Shown here piece after piece: positions 39,580 to 48,987 of a DNA stretch of 64,000 nucleotides (position 1 is the first letter of the stretch; each line of letters starts with the position of its first letter). Origin of the DNA: Gemmatimonadota bacterium (GTDB taxonomy: Bacteria; Gemmatimonadota; Gemmatimonadetes; Gemmatimonadales; Gemmatimonadaceae); NCBI GenBank assembly GCA_016704465.1, contig JADJAD010000006.1:124001-188000 (forward strand). Direction: 5' to 3'. The position numbers and the translations under genes are program-made. Under the pieces are notes generated by a model, which had not been told where the DNA came from, did not search any database, and worked only from the letters and a program-made list of their open reading frames with translations.

Positions 39580-40350
39580 CTAATGCGTCAACCCATACAC
39601 GAGATAGTTCGTGGCCAGCTTGTAGGCATCGTTGGAGAGGTTCACCGGATACCACCCCTCGCCCGACCACTCCATGTAGTCGCCGATGTCGTTGTTGTAG
39701 TTGATGATCACCTGCAGCCGGTGCGCCGGATCGTTGTCCTCGAAAATGCCGAGGTACTCGGCGGCGTAGCGCGTGTCGCTCGGGTGGCGCATCCCCTCGA
39801 GGGTGCCGATGCGGAAGAACGAGTCGAAGACGGGGTGTGCGAGCTCCATCGGGAAGATGCGGGCCGACGGGAGGACGCGCCTCATGGACCGCTCGAAGTT
39901 GTCCCACTGTCGGCCGTAGAAGTCGTCGACGATGAGGAAGCCCCCCTTGGCCAGCCAGGTCCGCAGCCCGGCCGCCTCGGACGAGTCTGGGAGCCAGTTG
40001 CCGGGCTCGGAGAGGTAGGCGATCGGGTATTTGAGCAGCTCGGGGTCGTCCATGTCGAGGATGTTCGACTCCTTCGTATGTGGGGCGATGGAGGTCATGT
40101 CGTCGACGATGGCCATGAAGTTCCGCTCCATGGCCGGGTAGTCGAACTCCCACCCGCTGCGCCCGTAGACCTGGTAGCGCAGCCGCACGAAGGTGAAGCG
40201 TGCGTCGTAGGCCACGTTGGGCTCGATCCAGGTGCGGCGGCGCTGGGCGCTGGCGATGGTGGCCGCCAGTGCGACGCACAGGAGCGCCCCGAGGGTTATC
40301 CCGCCCCCGATCTGTCGGCGCGTCCACGCGGTGGGCATGCCCATGGCCAT
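39580..40350 (-). CDS. DUF4159 family exported protein
   Basis: About 256 residues. A signal segment ('GITLGALLCVALAATIASAQ') precedes the DUF4159 domain. Visible parts are 'FTFVRLRYQVYGRSGWEFDYPAMERNF', 'YPIAYLSEPGNWLPDSSEAAGLRTWLAKGGFLIVDDF' and 'HPVFDSFFRI'. The fold is flavodoxin/GATase-like and family members sit with DUF58/MoxR/VWA gene sets elsewhere, but none is present here. The start is uncertain among ATG 40350, ATG 40344 and a TTG at 40386. Function unknown, probably periplasmic. Confidence 0.82.
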   Translation of the reverse strand: MAMGMPTAWTRRQIGGGITLGALLCVALAATIASAQRRRTWIEPNVAYDARFTFVRLRYQVYGRSGWEFDYPAMERNFMAIVDDMTSIAPHTKESNILDMDDPELLKYPIAYLSEPGNWLPDSSEAAGLRTWLAKGGFLIVDDFYGRQWDNFERSMRRVLPSARIFPMELAHPVFDSFFRIGTLEGMRHPSDTRYAAEYLGIFEDNDPAHRLQVIINYNNDIGDYMEWSGEGWYPVNLSNDAYKLATNYLVYGLTH

Positions 40351-40580
40351 GGCGTCGAATGTCCGAACGGGGAGCGGCCGGCGCAATGCCGACGACGGTC
40401 ACCCGATGGCACGGTGGGACGCACCGTTCACGCGAAACGACGGGCGAATGCACCCGCCGACTTGCCACCTCCGCGTCCCGCCGCGAGGTTGCCGCATCGC
40501 ACGGGCGACCCCAGGTGTGCGCCCGGCCCTGTCATGTGCTCCCGCTCCGCACCACATGCCTCACTTCCAGCCCCTGAGTC

Positions 40581-41618
40581 GTGGCACCCGCTCGTAAGCC
40601 GAGAGGCGGCGACGCCTGGGCGGAGCTCCCGCGCGAGGAGTTGCTCGACCTGCGCATCCGCGACCTCGGCGTGCGCCTGGAGGGGACGTGGGTGGAGGAG
40701 TGCATCGAGGAGCTGTACGGCGAGCTGGAGGGGCGAGAGCTTGTCCTGCGCCCGCATTGCTGGCTGTCGAGCGAGTGGTTCTCGCCATCGGGGATTCCGG
40801 GGATCGGGATCCCGTTCTACCTGGCGCACCCCCGCCTGATGCGGCTGGAGCGCAGCATGATGCTGGAGGTGGAGGGGGGGACGCGCGCCGACTGCCTGCG
40901 CATCCTGCGGCACGAGACCGGGCACGCCATCCAGCACGGGTACAACCTGCACCGCCGCCGGATGTGGCGGGAGCTGTTCGGTTCGTCGGCCACGCCGTAC
41001 CCGGATTCGTACCGTCCGAACCCCGCCAGCCACAACTACGTGCAGCACCTGCGGCTGTACTACGCCCAGTCCCATCCCGACGAGGACTTCGCCGAGACGT
41101 TTGCCGTGTGGCTGGGGCCGCGCGCCACCTGGCAGCGGCGTTACGAGGGGTGGCGGGCACTGGACAAACTGCAGTATGTCGATGCGCTGATGGCCGAAAT
41201 CGCCGGAGTGCGACCCACGCGCCTGACGCGCACGCGCATCGAGCCGGTGTCGGAGATCACCACCACGCTGCGCGCGCACTACGAGGCCAAGCGCGCGCAG
41301 TACGCCGTCGACTTCCCCACCACGTACGACCGCGAGCTGCGCAAGGTCTTCTCCGACGCCCCGAACCATGCGGGGCGCGAGCTGGCGTCGGCCTTCATTC
41401 AACGGCATCGCACCGAGATCCGGCGCACCGTGGCGCGCTGGACCGGGGAGTACGAATTTGCACTCGACCAGTTGCTGCGTGACATGATCGGCCGATGCCG
41501 CGAGCTGAAGCTTCGCGTCGGCGGCCCGCAGCGTCAGGTCCTGCTCGATTTTGCCGGGATGCTGGCGGTAAGCACGGTGCACTTCCTCTATAGTCGACGC
41601 ATGTCCATCGCCGTATGA
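40581..41618 (+). CDS. putative zinc-binding metallopeptidase
   Basis: A 345-residue soluble protein with a clear gluzincin core 'LRHETGHAIQHGYNL' near residue 111 and a downstream 'HPDEDFAETFAVWLGP', which supplies the third ligand. The N-terminus 'LLDLRIRDLGVRLEGTWVEECIEELYGELEGREL' is typical of 'putative zinc-binding metallopeptidase' genes that travel with ATP-grasp ligases. The start is GTG 40581. The stop overlaps the ligase start (ATGA), so hydrolysis and ligation of some amide or peptide are probably linked. No signal peptide, hence cytosolic. Confidence 0.82.
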   Translation: MAPARKPRGGDAWAELPREELLDLRIRDLGVRLEGTWVEECIEELYGELEGRELVLRPHCWLSSEWFSPSGIPGIGIPFYLAHPRLMRLERSMMLEVEGGTRADCLRILRHETGHAIQHGYNLHRRRMWRELFGSSATPYPDSYRPNPASHNYVQHLRLYYAQSHPDEDFAETFAVWLGPRATWQRRYEGWRALDKLQYVDALMAEIAGVRPTRLTRTRIEPVSEITTTLRAHYEAKRAQYAVDFPTTYDRELRKVFSDAPNHAGRELASAFIQRHRTEIRRTVARWTGEYEFALDQLLRDMIGRCRELKLRVGGPQRQVLLDFAGMLAVSTVHFLYSRRMSIAV

Positions 41619-42638
41619 GCCGCTCCACCCGTCGTCGCCTGCGCATCCTCGTGCTCATGCAGCCCGAGCTGATCCCCCCGGACTCGGTGGAGGGGATGAG
41701 CGAGCGTGACCTGTACGAGATCAAGACCGAGTACGATGTCCTGCGCACGTTGCGCGCCCAGGGGCACGACGTGCGCGCCCTGGGGGTGCGCTACGAACTG
41801 CTCCCCATCCGCGAGGCGGTGGAGGAGTGGAAGCCCCACGTGGTCTTCAACCTGCTGGAGGACTTCTTCGGCTTGCGGGAGTTTGATCACCACGTGGTCA
41901 GCTACCTCGAGCTGCTGCGCGTGCCGTACACCGGGTGCAACCCGCGCGGACTGGTGCTGTCGCGCGACAAGGCGCTGAGCAAGAAGGTTCTCGCCTATCA
42001 TCGCCTCGCCCTCCCCCGCTTCGACGTGGTGCGGCGCGGGCGCCGGGTGCGGCGGTCGCGGCTGCTCACATTCCCGCTGATCGTCAAGAGCCTGAACGAG
42101 GAAGGGTCGGTGGGGATCGCCCAGGCGTCGGTGGTGAACAGCGACGCCGAGCTGACCGCGCGCGTGGAGTTCGTGCACCGCTCCATCGAGAGCGATGCCA
42201 TCATCGAGGAGTACATCGACGGGCGGGAGATCTACATCGGGATCGTCGGCAACGACCGGCTGGCCGTCTTCCCGCCGTGGGAACTGTTCTTCGAGAAGCC
42301 GGCGCCGGGCGCGCGCCTGATCGCGACCTCGCGCGTGAAGCACAACCTGCTGCACCAGGGGGATCTTCCAGGGGCCGGCCGAGCTGTCCGACGAGCTGCG
42401 GCACAAGCTGGTGTCCAACGCGCGGCGCATCTATCGCCTGCTGTCGCTCGACGGGTATGCGCGACTCGACTTCAGGCTGCGGGCCGACGGGACGCCGTTT
42501 TTCATCGAGGCGAACCCCAATCCCGAAGTGGCGGAAAGCGAGGAGTTTGCGTCGTCGGCGCTGGAAGCGGGGATCGCGTACTCTGAACTCCTGGCGCGAA
42601 TTGTCTCGCTGGGGGTGCGCCGGGGGAGGAAGGGATAG
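41615..42638 (+). CDS. ATP-grasp ligase, D-Ala-D-Ala ligase-like (internal frameshift)
   Basis: About 340 residues if repaired. The N-terminal domain starts 'RILVLMQPELIPPD', followed by 'VVFNLLEDFFGLREFDHHVVSYLELLRVPYTGCNPRGLVLSRDKALSKKVL' (Ddl-like), 'FPLIVKSLNEEGSVGIAQAS' (ATP-grasp lysine) and 'IIEEYIDGREIYIGIVGN'. The reading frame is lost at the G5 run 42358-42362. Removing one G restores 'YARLDFRLRADGTPFFIEANPNPEVA', which carries the metal-binding residues. Amide-bond formation with ATP is expected; substrate unknown. Coupled to the metallopeptidase upstream. Confidence 0.82.
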
Positions 42639-42644
42639 GAGCGG

Positions 42645-42674
42645 ACGGGGGACGGGGGACGGGGGACGGGAGTT
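42645..42674 (+). repeat. heptamer repeat (ACGGGGG), about four units
   Basis: Follows the ATP-grasp stop codon by a few bases and lies upstream of the globin gene. Orientation relative to the following gene is opposite to that of the tracts at 18764, 44504, 50561 and 57302. Confidence 0.9.
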
Positions 42675-42738
42675 GGGGATCGCGCGTTGGGAGACCCGCC
42701 TTCTACCATTCCTCCATGACCAATCCCCCGTCTCATCC

Positions 42739-43161
42739 ATGACCACACCCCCGTCCTCTCACTACGAACGGCTTGGCGGCGATGCGGGAGTTCGGCGCAT
42801 CGTGGAGCGGTTCTACGACATCATGGATAGTGCGCCCGAGGCGGCGAACGTGCGGGCGTTGCATGCGGCAAGCCTCAAGCGGTCGCGCGAGAAGCTGTAC
42901 ATGTACCTGTCCGGGTGGACCGGCGGGCCGCCGCTCTACGAGCAGCAGTACGGGCACCCGCGGCTTCGGGCCCGACACCTGCCATTTGCCATCGGGGCGC
43001 GCGAGCGCGACGAGTGGTTGTGGTGCATGGAGCGGGCGATCGATGAGCAGGCGTTGCCCGAGGACTTGCGCGCGCTGCTCTGGCAGAAGCTGCGGGTGCT
43101 GGCCGACCACATGCGGAACCAGGAGGAGCCGAGCGACGCGCTGCGGCTGCCGGAAGCCTAG
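42739..43161 (+). CDS. truncated haemoglobin, group II-like
   Basis: A 140-residue truncated globin. It shows 'SHYERLGGDAGVRRIVERFYDIM' (helices A-B with the B10 Tyr), 'LYMYLSGWTGGPPLYEQQYGHPRLRARHLPFAIG' with the proximal His in 'RARHLPF' and the group II-type 'GHPRLRxRH', and 'RDEWLWCMERAIDEQALPEDLRALLW' with the G8 Trp. It binds haem and O2 or NO, with likely roles in redox or NO stress. Cytosolic. It overlaps the convergent lipoprotein gene by 4 bases at the 3' ends. Confidence 0.93.
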   Translation: MTTPPSSHYERLGGDAGVRRIVERFYDIMDSAPEAANVRALHAASLKRSREKLYMYLSGWTGGPPLYEQQYGHPRLRARHLPFAIGARERDEWLWCMERAIDEQALPEDLRALLWQKLRVLADHMRNQEEPSDALRLPEA

Positions 43162-43577
43162 CGAAGCTGTGCTGAGTGATCGCTGGTGGTCGTGCCGCTC
43201 GCGACCTGTACGCGGACCCGGACCTGATAGCTGCCAGCTTCCAACGATCCGATGGTCACGCGGTACGCGTGGTACGAAATGACGGCGAAACAGCCGGCCC
43301 CTCGGTTCACGAGCACGTTGCGCACGACGATAGACAGCTGTGCTCCCTTCCGCTCGGCGCTCACCCGCGGCTCCGCGCCGCATTCGGCCAGCATCTTGCC
43401 CCGCACCGTCAGCGCACCGCCTCCCGACACCTCCGGGCCGTCCGGCCACTCCGCGATCTCGTCCCTCGTGTTGAGTCGGACGACCTCGATTGCCGACGTG
43501 ACCGGCGTTGACGGGTCGCTCAGCATCACGCACCCCGACATCAACACCAGCGCTGGCACGAACCATCGGGTTCGCAT
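43158..43577 (-). CDS. small lipoprotein of unknown function
   Basis: About 139 residues with a lipoprotein signal ('RWFVPALVLMSGC', cysteine near residue 16). The rest is beta-rich, with 'SAIEVVRLNTRDEIAEW', 'LSIVVRNVLVNRGAGCFAVISYHAYRVTIGSLEAGSYQVRVRVQ' suggesting an Ig-like sandwich. Two further cysteines could form a disulphide. ATG 43577 has GGAG 9 bases upstream, better than the GTG at 43583. No family recognised. Confidence 0.7.
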   Translation of the reverse strand: MRTRWFVPALVLMSGCVMLSDPSTPVTSAIEVVRLNTRDEIAEWPDGPEVSGGGALTVRGKMLAECGAEPRVSAERKGAQLSIVVRNVLVNRGAGCFAVISYHAYRVTIGSLEAGSYQVRVRVQVASGTTTSDHSAQLR

Positions 43578-43621
43578 GGCCACACTCCGGGGTTAGGGAG
43601 CGGGAAGGTACGCCGCACCCG

Positions 43622-44498
43622 CTAGTCGCGCCACGCCTTCATGCGGCCCAGGAAGCCGGTGTCGCCGATCTCCTCGCACAGCGCCGTGAGCGCCGCACGA
43701 TCCGCCCCGCGCCAGCGCAGGTCGTCGATCGACTCGGTGAGCGGCACGTCGAAGCGCAGCGTGGCGAGCTGCCGGTAGAGCATGGCCTCGTTGCGATGAT
43801 CGCGAAGCTGGTCGGCCAACGATGCGGCGCCGCGCACCGCCACGTCCCACTGGCCTACGTCGTCGGGGGATCTGCTCCAGCGTGCCGTAGCGGGCAAGCA
43901 CGGCCGCCGCCGACTTGCTCCCCCATCGCGGCACCCCGGGAATCCCGTCGGCCGAGTCGCCAACGAGGGCCAGCAGGTCGGGAATCGAGGATGGGAGAAC
44001 GCCGAACTTCGCCATGACGCCGACCTCATCCACCTGCTTGCGCCGGATGCGGTCGTACGTGACCACGCGCGTGCCGCGCACGCACTGGGCCAGGTCCTTG
44101 TCGGGGGAACAGATCACGACCTGCTCCACGCCAGGGTCGTCCTGCCAGCGTGCCGCAGCGGTTGCGAGCGCGTCGTCGGCCTCGAACTCGACCATGGGCC
44201 AGACGACGAGCCCGAGGGCGCGCGCGGCCGACTCGGCCAGGGAGAACTGGGCCAGCAGTTCCTCCGGGAGTCCCGCTCCCGTCTTGTAGCCATCGAACAG
44301 GTCGTTGCGGAACGACTCGATGACGTGGTCGAAGGCGATGCCGACGTGGGTAACGCCGTCCTCGTGCAGCAACGCCAGCAGCGAACGCAGGAGTCCGCGG
44401 GTCGCGCCCACTTCGCGGCCGTCGGGGGCATGCGCACCGGGAGCCCCGAAGTGCGCACGGAAGAGTTCGAAGGTGCCGTCGACGAGGTGGAGAAGCAC
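43622..44498 (-). CDS. 5'-3' exonuclease / flap endonuclease-like (internal frameshift)
   Basis: About 291 residues if repaired. It has the PIN-like 5'-3' exonuclease fold of the DNA polymerase I N-terminal domain: 'LHLVDGTFELFRAHFG', 'FDHVIESFRNDLFDGYKTG', 'EFEADDALATAAAR', 'ICSPDKDLAQCV' and the helix-three-turn 'LVGDSADGIPGVPRWGSKSAAAVLARYG'. The acidic metal-site residues are present. After 'GTLEQIP' the frame breaks at the G5 (plus-strand) run 43865-43869; one base fewer restores 'DDVGQWDV...GFLGRMKAWRD'. GTG start at 44498, directly against a heptamer repeat and without a ribosome site. Confidence 0.85.
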
Positions 44499-44503
44499 GG
44501 GAG

Positions 44504-44552
44504 ACGGGGGACGGGGGACGGGGGACGGGGGACGGGGGACGGGGGACGGGAG
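44504..44552 (+). repeat. heptamer repeat (ACGGGGG), longest tract, seven units
   Basis: Six perfect ACGGGGG units from 44504 and one variant. On the coding strand of the exonuclease gene this reads CCCCCGT and ends 5 bases before its GTG start, in place of a Shine-Dalgarno. Confidence 0.92.
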
Positions 44553-44739
44553 GGGGCAACGCTAGCCGACTCTTGGGGACGCGGCAAGCGGCGCCCCCCC
44601 GTCCCGCCCACGGCTGCGACGGACTGCGCTACGGCTGGGGCTGCGCCTGACGGCGATGGCACCTGTCGGCGCAGGCCCGAACACGCCATAGTTGTGCGCT
44701 CAGGGCGATTCGTCAGTCCAGCCTGCACAAGGGGGAGCC

Positions 44740-47526
44740 ATGCCGGAGTCCGAGGTTCGACAGGTCGGTCGGTGGGCGGCTGCAACGGGAGTGGTGCTTC
44801 TGCTGATCGTTGGTGCGGGCGAGGTGCAGGCGCAGGTGGGCACACTGCAGGGCAGCGTGACGGACACAGCCGGCACGCTGGTGATCGGCGCGCTGCTCAC
44901 CGTGGACGGGACGGGGCTGCGCACCTCGTCGACGGCCCGCGGGCGGTATTCGCTAGGCGGCGTCCCGGCCGGGCGACAGGTGCTGCGCATCCGGGCGCTC
45001 GGCTACGCGCCCGAGTCGCTGCTGGTGACGATCGTCCCATCGCAGGTCAGCGAGGTGAACGTCGTCGTGCAGCGCTCGGCCTACCAGCTGGCCCCGGTAC
45101 AGACGCTGATCGGGTCGCGCGCCCGGCACACCGCCGCCGAGGAGTTGGCCGTGCCGGTGGACGTGTACACGGTGGAAGAGTTGAAGCGCACCGGCTCCAC
45201 CGAGACCACGCAGATCCTCGCCAACCTGTCACCCTCGGTGAACTTCCCCAAGCAGGCGGTGACCGACGGCACCGAGATCGTGCGCCCGTTCACCCTGCGC
45301 GGACTGTCGCCGGACCACTCGCTGGTGATGATCAATGGCCAGCGCCGCCACACCACGTCGCTGCTCAACGTCTTTTCCAACGGGTCGGCGCCGGGCTCGA
45401 GCGGTGTCGACCTCAATGCCTTCCCGTCGAGCGCCATCGAACGCATCGAGGTGTTGCGTGACGGCGCATCGACGCAGTACGGCTCCGACGCCATTGCCGG
45501 CGTGGTAAACCTCGTGCTCAGGGAAGGGCAGTTCTCGCCGTTCATCAACACCAACACGGGGCAGTATCGTCCCGGCAAGAACTTCCAGAACGACGGGACC
45601 ACCAACGACATCAACGGCGGCGTCGGGTTCAAGCTGGGCCGCGGCTCGTTGAGCCTCTTCGGCCAGTACCTGAACCGCGAGGCGACGAACAGGGCCTGCC
45701 CCGACGGCAGCTTCGGCGACGTGAACGGGATCGCCGACTCGGTGGCGAACTGCCGAGTGATCCAGAAGCGCAACGGCGTCCCGCAGCCCAACGTGCACTG
45801 GGGCGACGGGCTGGAGCGTGACGTCCACACGTTTGCCAACCTGCGCCTCCCGCTCAACACCGACGGCACCACGGAGTTCTACGCCTTCGGCGGCTACTCG
45901 GACCGCGACGGCACGGGGAACGGCTTTTTCCGCAAGCCGCAGAACTCCCGCAACTGGGCGCAGATCTACCCGTTAGGCTTCCTCCCCGAGTTCCGCCCCA
46001 ATGTGATCGACTATTCGGCGGCCGGCGGCATCCGCACCAGCCTGGGGGCATGGGCGGCCGACGTGGGGGCCAACTACGGCTACAACGGCTTCGACTTCAA
46101 CCTGCGCAACACGCTCAACTCGTCGCTCGGGCCGAGCCTGACGACGCCGACCGCGCCGGGGGCCGACGGCATCCTCGGGACCTCGGACGACCCGGGCATC
46201 CCCAACCAGACCTCGTTCGACGCGGGGGCCCTGCGGCGCGGTGAGTTCAACCTCAGCGCCAACCTGTCGCGCCAGATGGAACTCGGGCTGGCCAATCCGG
46301 TCAACGTCGCGTTCGGGGTGGCATTCCGCAGCGAGCAGTACGAAGTGATCGCCGGCGAGCGCGCGTCGTGGATCCAGGGCTACCACAAGACGGCCGACAG
46401 CTCGGGGCTGGCGCAGGGCGGCTCATCGGTCTTCCAGGGCTTCGCGCCGAGCGATGCGAGCAAGAACAGCCGCACCAACGTCGGCGCCTATGTCGACCTC
46501 GAGACGAACTTGTCGCCGAACTTCCTGGTGAATGCGGCCGGGCGCGTGGAGAGCTACAGCGACTTCGGCGAGGCCATCACCGGCAAGGCGGCCTTCCGCT
46601 ACCAGCCGGACCCCAAGTTCGTCTGGCGCGGTGCGGCCAGCACCGGGTTCCGCGCCCCCAGCCTCGCCCAGAGCTGGTACAGCCACACGACCACCGCCAT
46701 CCAGAACGGCGTGCTCATCGAGGTTGGCAACTTCCCCGTGACCAACCGGGCGTCGCGCATCTTCGGCGCCACGCCGCTGCAGGAGGAGAAGTCGGTGAAC
46801 CTGAGCACCGGCTTCGCCTACTCGCCGACGAACAACCTGAACTTCAACGTCGACTACTACCACATCACCATCAAGGACCGCATCCTGCTCGGCACCACGT
46901 ACGACGGCACCAGCGATCCCGTCGTCGCCGACATCCTGCTCGACTCCGGCCTCACGCAGATCGCCGGCGTGCAGTTCCCGACCAACGCGCTGGACACCAA
47001 GACCGACGGCATCGATGTGATCGGGAACTACCGTATGGTGGCCGGGAGCGGGACGCTCGACGTCTCCCTCGCGTTCAACTTCACGAAGAACGCCATCACC
47101 CGCGTCGATCCGCTCCCGGCCATCCTGCGCGGGACGAACACGATCTACACCGACGCCCTCGACCCCGTCTCCATCAACACCATCGAGCGCAACCGCCCCA
47201 ACCAACGCTCGTCGTTCACCGCGAACTACGCGATCAGTCGCCTGCATGCGCTGGGCCGCGTGTCCAACTTCGGCAACTACCGCGACGGAAGCGTGGACGG
47301 GATCGAGACGTTCGGGGCCAAGACGCTGTTTGACGGCGAGATCGGCTACCGCTTCAGCGCGATCAACGTGTCGGTCGGCGCGCGCAACATGTTCAATGTG
47401 TATCCCGACCAGGTGACGGTCGCCGACAACACGAACAACGGCACGTTCATCTACCCGGGCGCATCGCCGTTCGGATACAACGGGCGCTTTGTCTACGTGC
47501 GCTCCGAGATCCTGCTGAGCCGCTGA
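44740..47526 (+). CDS. TonB-dependent outer membrane receptor
   Basis: A 928-residue receptor. After a signal peptide (ending 'GEVQAQ') comes a carboxypeptidase-regulatory-like domain ('GTLQGSVTDTAGTLVIGALLTVDGTGLRTSSTARGRYSLGGVPAGRQVLRIRALGY', residues about 35-95). The plug domain follows ('VPVDVYTVEELKRTGSTETTQILANLSPSVNFP...RPFTLRGLSPDHSLVMINGQRRH...AIERIEVLRDGASTQYGSDAIAGVVNLVLR'), and then a long beta barrel ending 'RFVYVRSEILLSR'. It should import a ligand using TonB-ExbBD. No SusD partner is adjacent. ATG 44740 is preceded by GGGGGAG. A GC hairpin ends the transcript. Confidence 0.95.
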   Translation: MPESEVRQVGRWAAATGVVLLLIVGAGEVQAQVGTLQGSVTDTAGTLVIGALLTVDGTGLRTSSTARGRYSLGGVPAGRQVLRIRALGYAPESLLVTIVPSQVSEVNVVVQRSAYQLAPVQTLIGSRARHTAAEELAVPVDVYTVEELKRTGSTETTQILANLSPSVNFPKQAVTDGTEIVRPFTLRGLSPDHSLVMINGQRRHTTSLLNVFSNGSAPGSSGVDLNAFPSSAIERIEVLRDGASTQYGSDAIAGVVNLVLREGQFSPFINTNTGQYRPGKNFQNDGTTNDINGGVGFKLGRGSLSLFGQYLNREATNRACPDGSFGDVNGIADSVANCRVIQKRNGVPQPNVHWGDGLERDVHTFANLRLPLNTDGTTEFYAFGGYSDRDGTGNGFFRKPQNSRNWAQIYPLGFLPEFRPNVIDYSAAGGIRTSLGAWAADVGANYGYNGFDFNLRNTLNSSLGPSLTTPTAPGADGILGTSDDPGIPNQTSFDAGALRRGEFNLSANLSRQMELGLANPVNVAFGVAFRSEQYEVIAGERASWIQGYHKTADSSGLAQGGSSVFQGFAPSDASKNSRTNVGAYVDLETNLSPNFLVNAAGRVESYSDFGEAITGKAAFRYQPDPKFVWRGAASTGFRAPSLAQSWYSHTTTAIQNGVLIEVGNFPVTNRASRIFGATPLQEEKSVNLSTGFAYSPTNNLNFNVDYYHITIKDRILLGTTYDGTSDPVVADILLDSGLTQIAGVQFPTNALDTKTDGIDVIGNYRMVAGSGTLDVSLAFNFTKNAITRVDPLPAILRGTNTIYTDALDPVSINTIERNRPNQRSSFTANYAISRLHALGRVSNFGNYRDGSVDGIETFGAKTLFDGEIGYRFSAINVSVGARNMFNVYPDQVTVADNTNNGTFIYPGASPFGYNGRFVYVRSEILLSR

Positions 47527-47545
47527 CGCCCGGCCGCCTCGAAGG

Positions 47546-47577
47546 CGCGGGGTCCGGGCGTTCGTCCGGGCCCCGCG
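47546..47577 (+). terminator. stem-loop terminator after the TonB receptor
   Basis: CGCGGGGTCCGG (47546-47557) pairs with CCGGGCCCCGCG (47566-47577) over 12 bases with one G-T wobble and an 8-base loop. It begins 20 bases after the receptor stop codon. Confidence 0.7.
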
Positions 47578-47622
47578 TCGCATGCCCTCCCCAGCACCTC
47601 TCCCACCCGGGCTCCCGTCGCC

Positions 47623-48987
47623 GTGACCCCTGCCCCGCCGGCCCGACAACCGCCCGCACCGGACGAGGGAGGGCTTCGCCACTTCGGCCTCACCGCATCC
47701 ACCGCGGTGCTCGTCGCCAACATGATCGGCACCGGGGTCTTCACCGCCCTCGGGTTCCAGGCCCTCGCGCTCCATACCGGGATCGCGCTGCTGATGCTGT
47801 GGGGAGTTGGTGGGCTGGTGGCACTGTGCGGCGCGCTCGCCTACGCGGAACTCGGCACCATGTTCCCGCACTGCGGCGGCGAGTATGTGTACCTCGGGCG
47901 CGCCTGGCACCCGCTGGCCGGCTTCCTGGGCGGGTGGGTGTCGATGACCGTCGGTTTCGCCGCCCCCATTGCGCTCGCCGGCATCGCCTTCGGTCGCTAT
48001 GTGTCGGCCATCGTCACCCTCCCGCCGCTCGTCGCCTCGCTGGTGGTGGTCGCGGTCGTCGCGACCGTGCACCTGGCGGGGCTGCACACGGCCAAGCGCT
48101 TCCAGGTGCTGATCACGTCCACGCAACTGGTGCTCATCGCCGCGTTCATCGTTGCCGGGCTGCGCTTCACGCCCGCGGTCCCGGTGCGCCTCGCACTCGA
48201 TGGCGCCGCCTGGCGCGAGATCGTCTCGCCGTCGTTCGCCATCTCGCTGGTGTACGTGTCCTACGCCTTCACCGGCTGGAACGCGGCGGGGTACATCGCC
48301 GGGGAGATCCACGCGCCGCAGCGCACCATTCCGCGGGCCCTGGTGGCGGGGACAGTGCTCGTGACGGTGCTCTACGTCCTGCTCAACTGGAGCTTCCTGC
48401 GCACCGTCCCACTCGCCGACCTGGCCGGCCGGGTGGAAGTCGGCGCCCTGTCGGCACAGGCCATGTTCGGTCGCACGGGAGGCGTGGTGATGAGTGCGAC
48501 GATCGCCACCGTGCTCATCGCGACCATCAGTGCCATGGTGCTGGGAGGGTCCCGCGTGACCCAGGCGGTGATGGCCGACCTGCCGCCGGGACGCGCACTG
48601 GGACGTGCGTTGGGGCGTCGCGCGACGGACGGCGTCCCGCGCAACGCCATCCTCGCACAACTGGCGCTCATCATCGCGCTCCTGCTGACCAACTCGTTCG
48701 AACAGGTGATGCTGTACGCCGGCTTCACCCTGAACCTGATGTCGCTGCTGACCGTGCTGGGGATGCTGCGCCTGCGTTTGCGTGCCCCCGATGCCCCCCG
48801 TCCATACCGGGCGTGGGGCTATCCGGTGACTCCGCTCGTCTATGTCGCGCTCAGCGTCTGGACGCTCGGCACGCTCCTGCGCCAGCGGCCGCTGGAATCG
48901 ATCAGCGGCCTCGGGACGCTGGCGCTCGGCATCGCGGTGTGGTGGTGGGCGCAGCGCGGCGCACGCGTGGTGCGGGCCAAACGCTAA
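47623..48987 (+). CDS. APC-family amino acid permease
   Basis: A 454-residue inner-membrane transporter with about 12 hydrophobic segments. The first helix holds the typical 'ANMIGTGVFTALGF' (broken helix 1), followed by 'ALCGALAYAELGTMFPHCGGEYVYLGRAWHPLAGFLGGW' and 'YAFTGWNAAGYIAGEIHAPQRTIPRAL'. It probably exchanges or imports an amino acid or amine with protons; the substrate cannot be read off. The start is GTG 47623. Its stop overlaps the convergent DUF3303 stop by 4 bases. Confidence 0.92.
   Translation: MTPAPPARQPPAPDEGGLRHFGLTASTAVLVANMIGTGVFTALGFQALALHTGIALLMLWGVGGLVALCGALAYAELGTMFPHCGGEYVYLGRAWHPLAGFLGGWVSMTVGFAAPIALAGIAFGRYVSAIVTLPPLVASLVVVAVVATVHLAGLHTAKRFQVLITSTQLVLIAAFIVAGLRFTPAVPVRLALDGAAWREIVSPSFAISLVYVSYAFTGWNAAGYIAGEIHAPQRTIPRALVAGTVLVTVLYVLLNWSFLRTVPLADLAGRVEVGALSAQAMFGRTGGVVMSATIATVLIATISAMVLGGSRVTQAVMADLPPGRALGRALGRRATDGVPRNAILAQLALIIALLLTNSFEQVMLYAGFTLNLMSLLTVLGMLRLRLRAPDAPRPYRAWGYPVTPLVYVALSVWTLGTLLRQRPLESISGLGTLALGIAVWWWAQRGARVVRAKR

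Noticed and set aside
41935..43161. Apparent fusion of an unknown N-terminus to the truncated globin
   Set aside because: The upstream part is a shadow of the ATP-grasp gene; the globin has its own ATG at 42739.
44504..44552. Repeats resembling a CRISPR array
   Set aside because: Units are 7 bases with no spacers; this is a minisatellite, and no cas gene is present.
46423..48660. Long minus-strand open frame (745 codons) across the TonB receptor and permease genes
   Set aside because: Antisense shadow with low-complexity Arg/His/Gly composition and no start signal or family resemblance.
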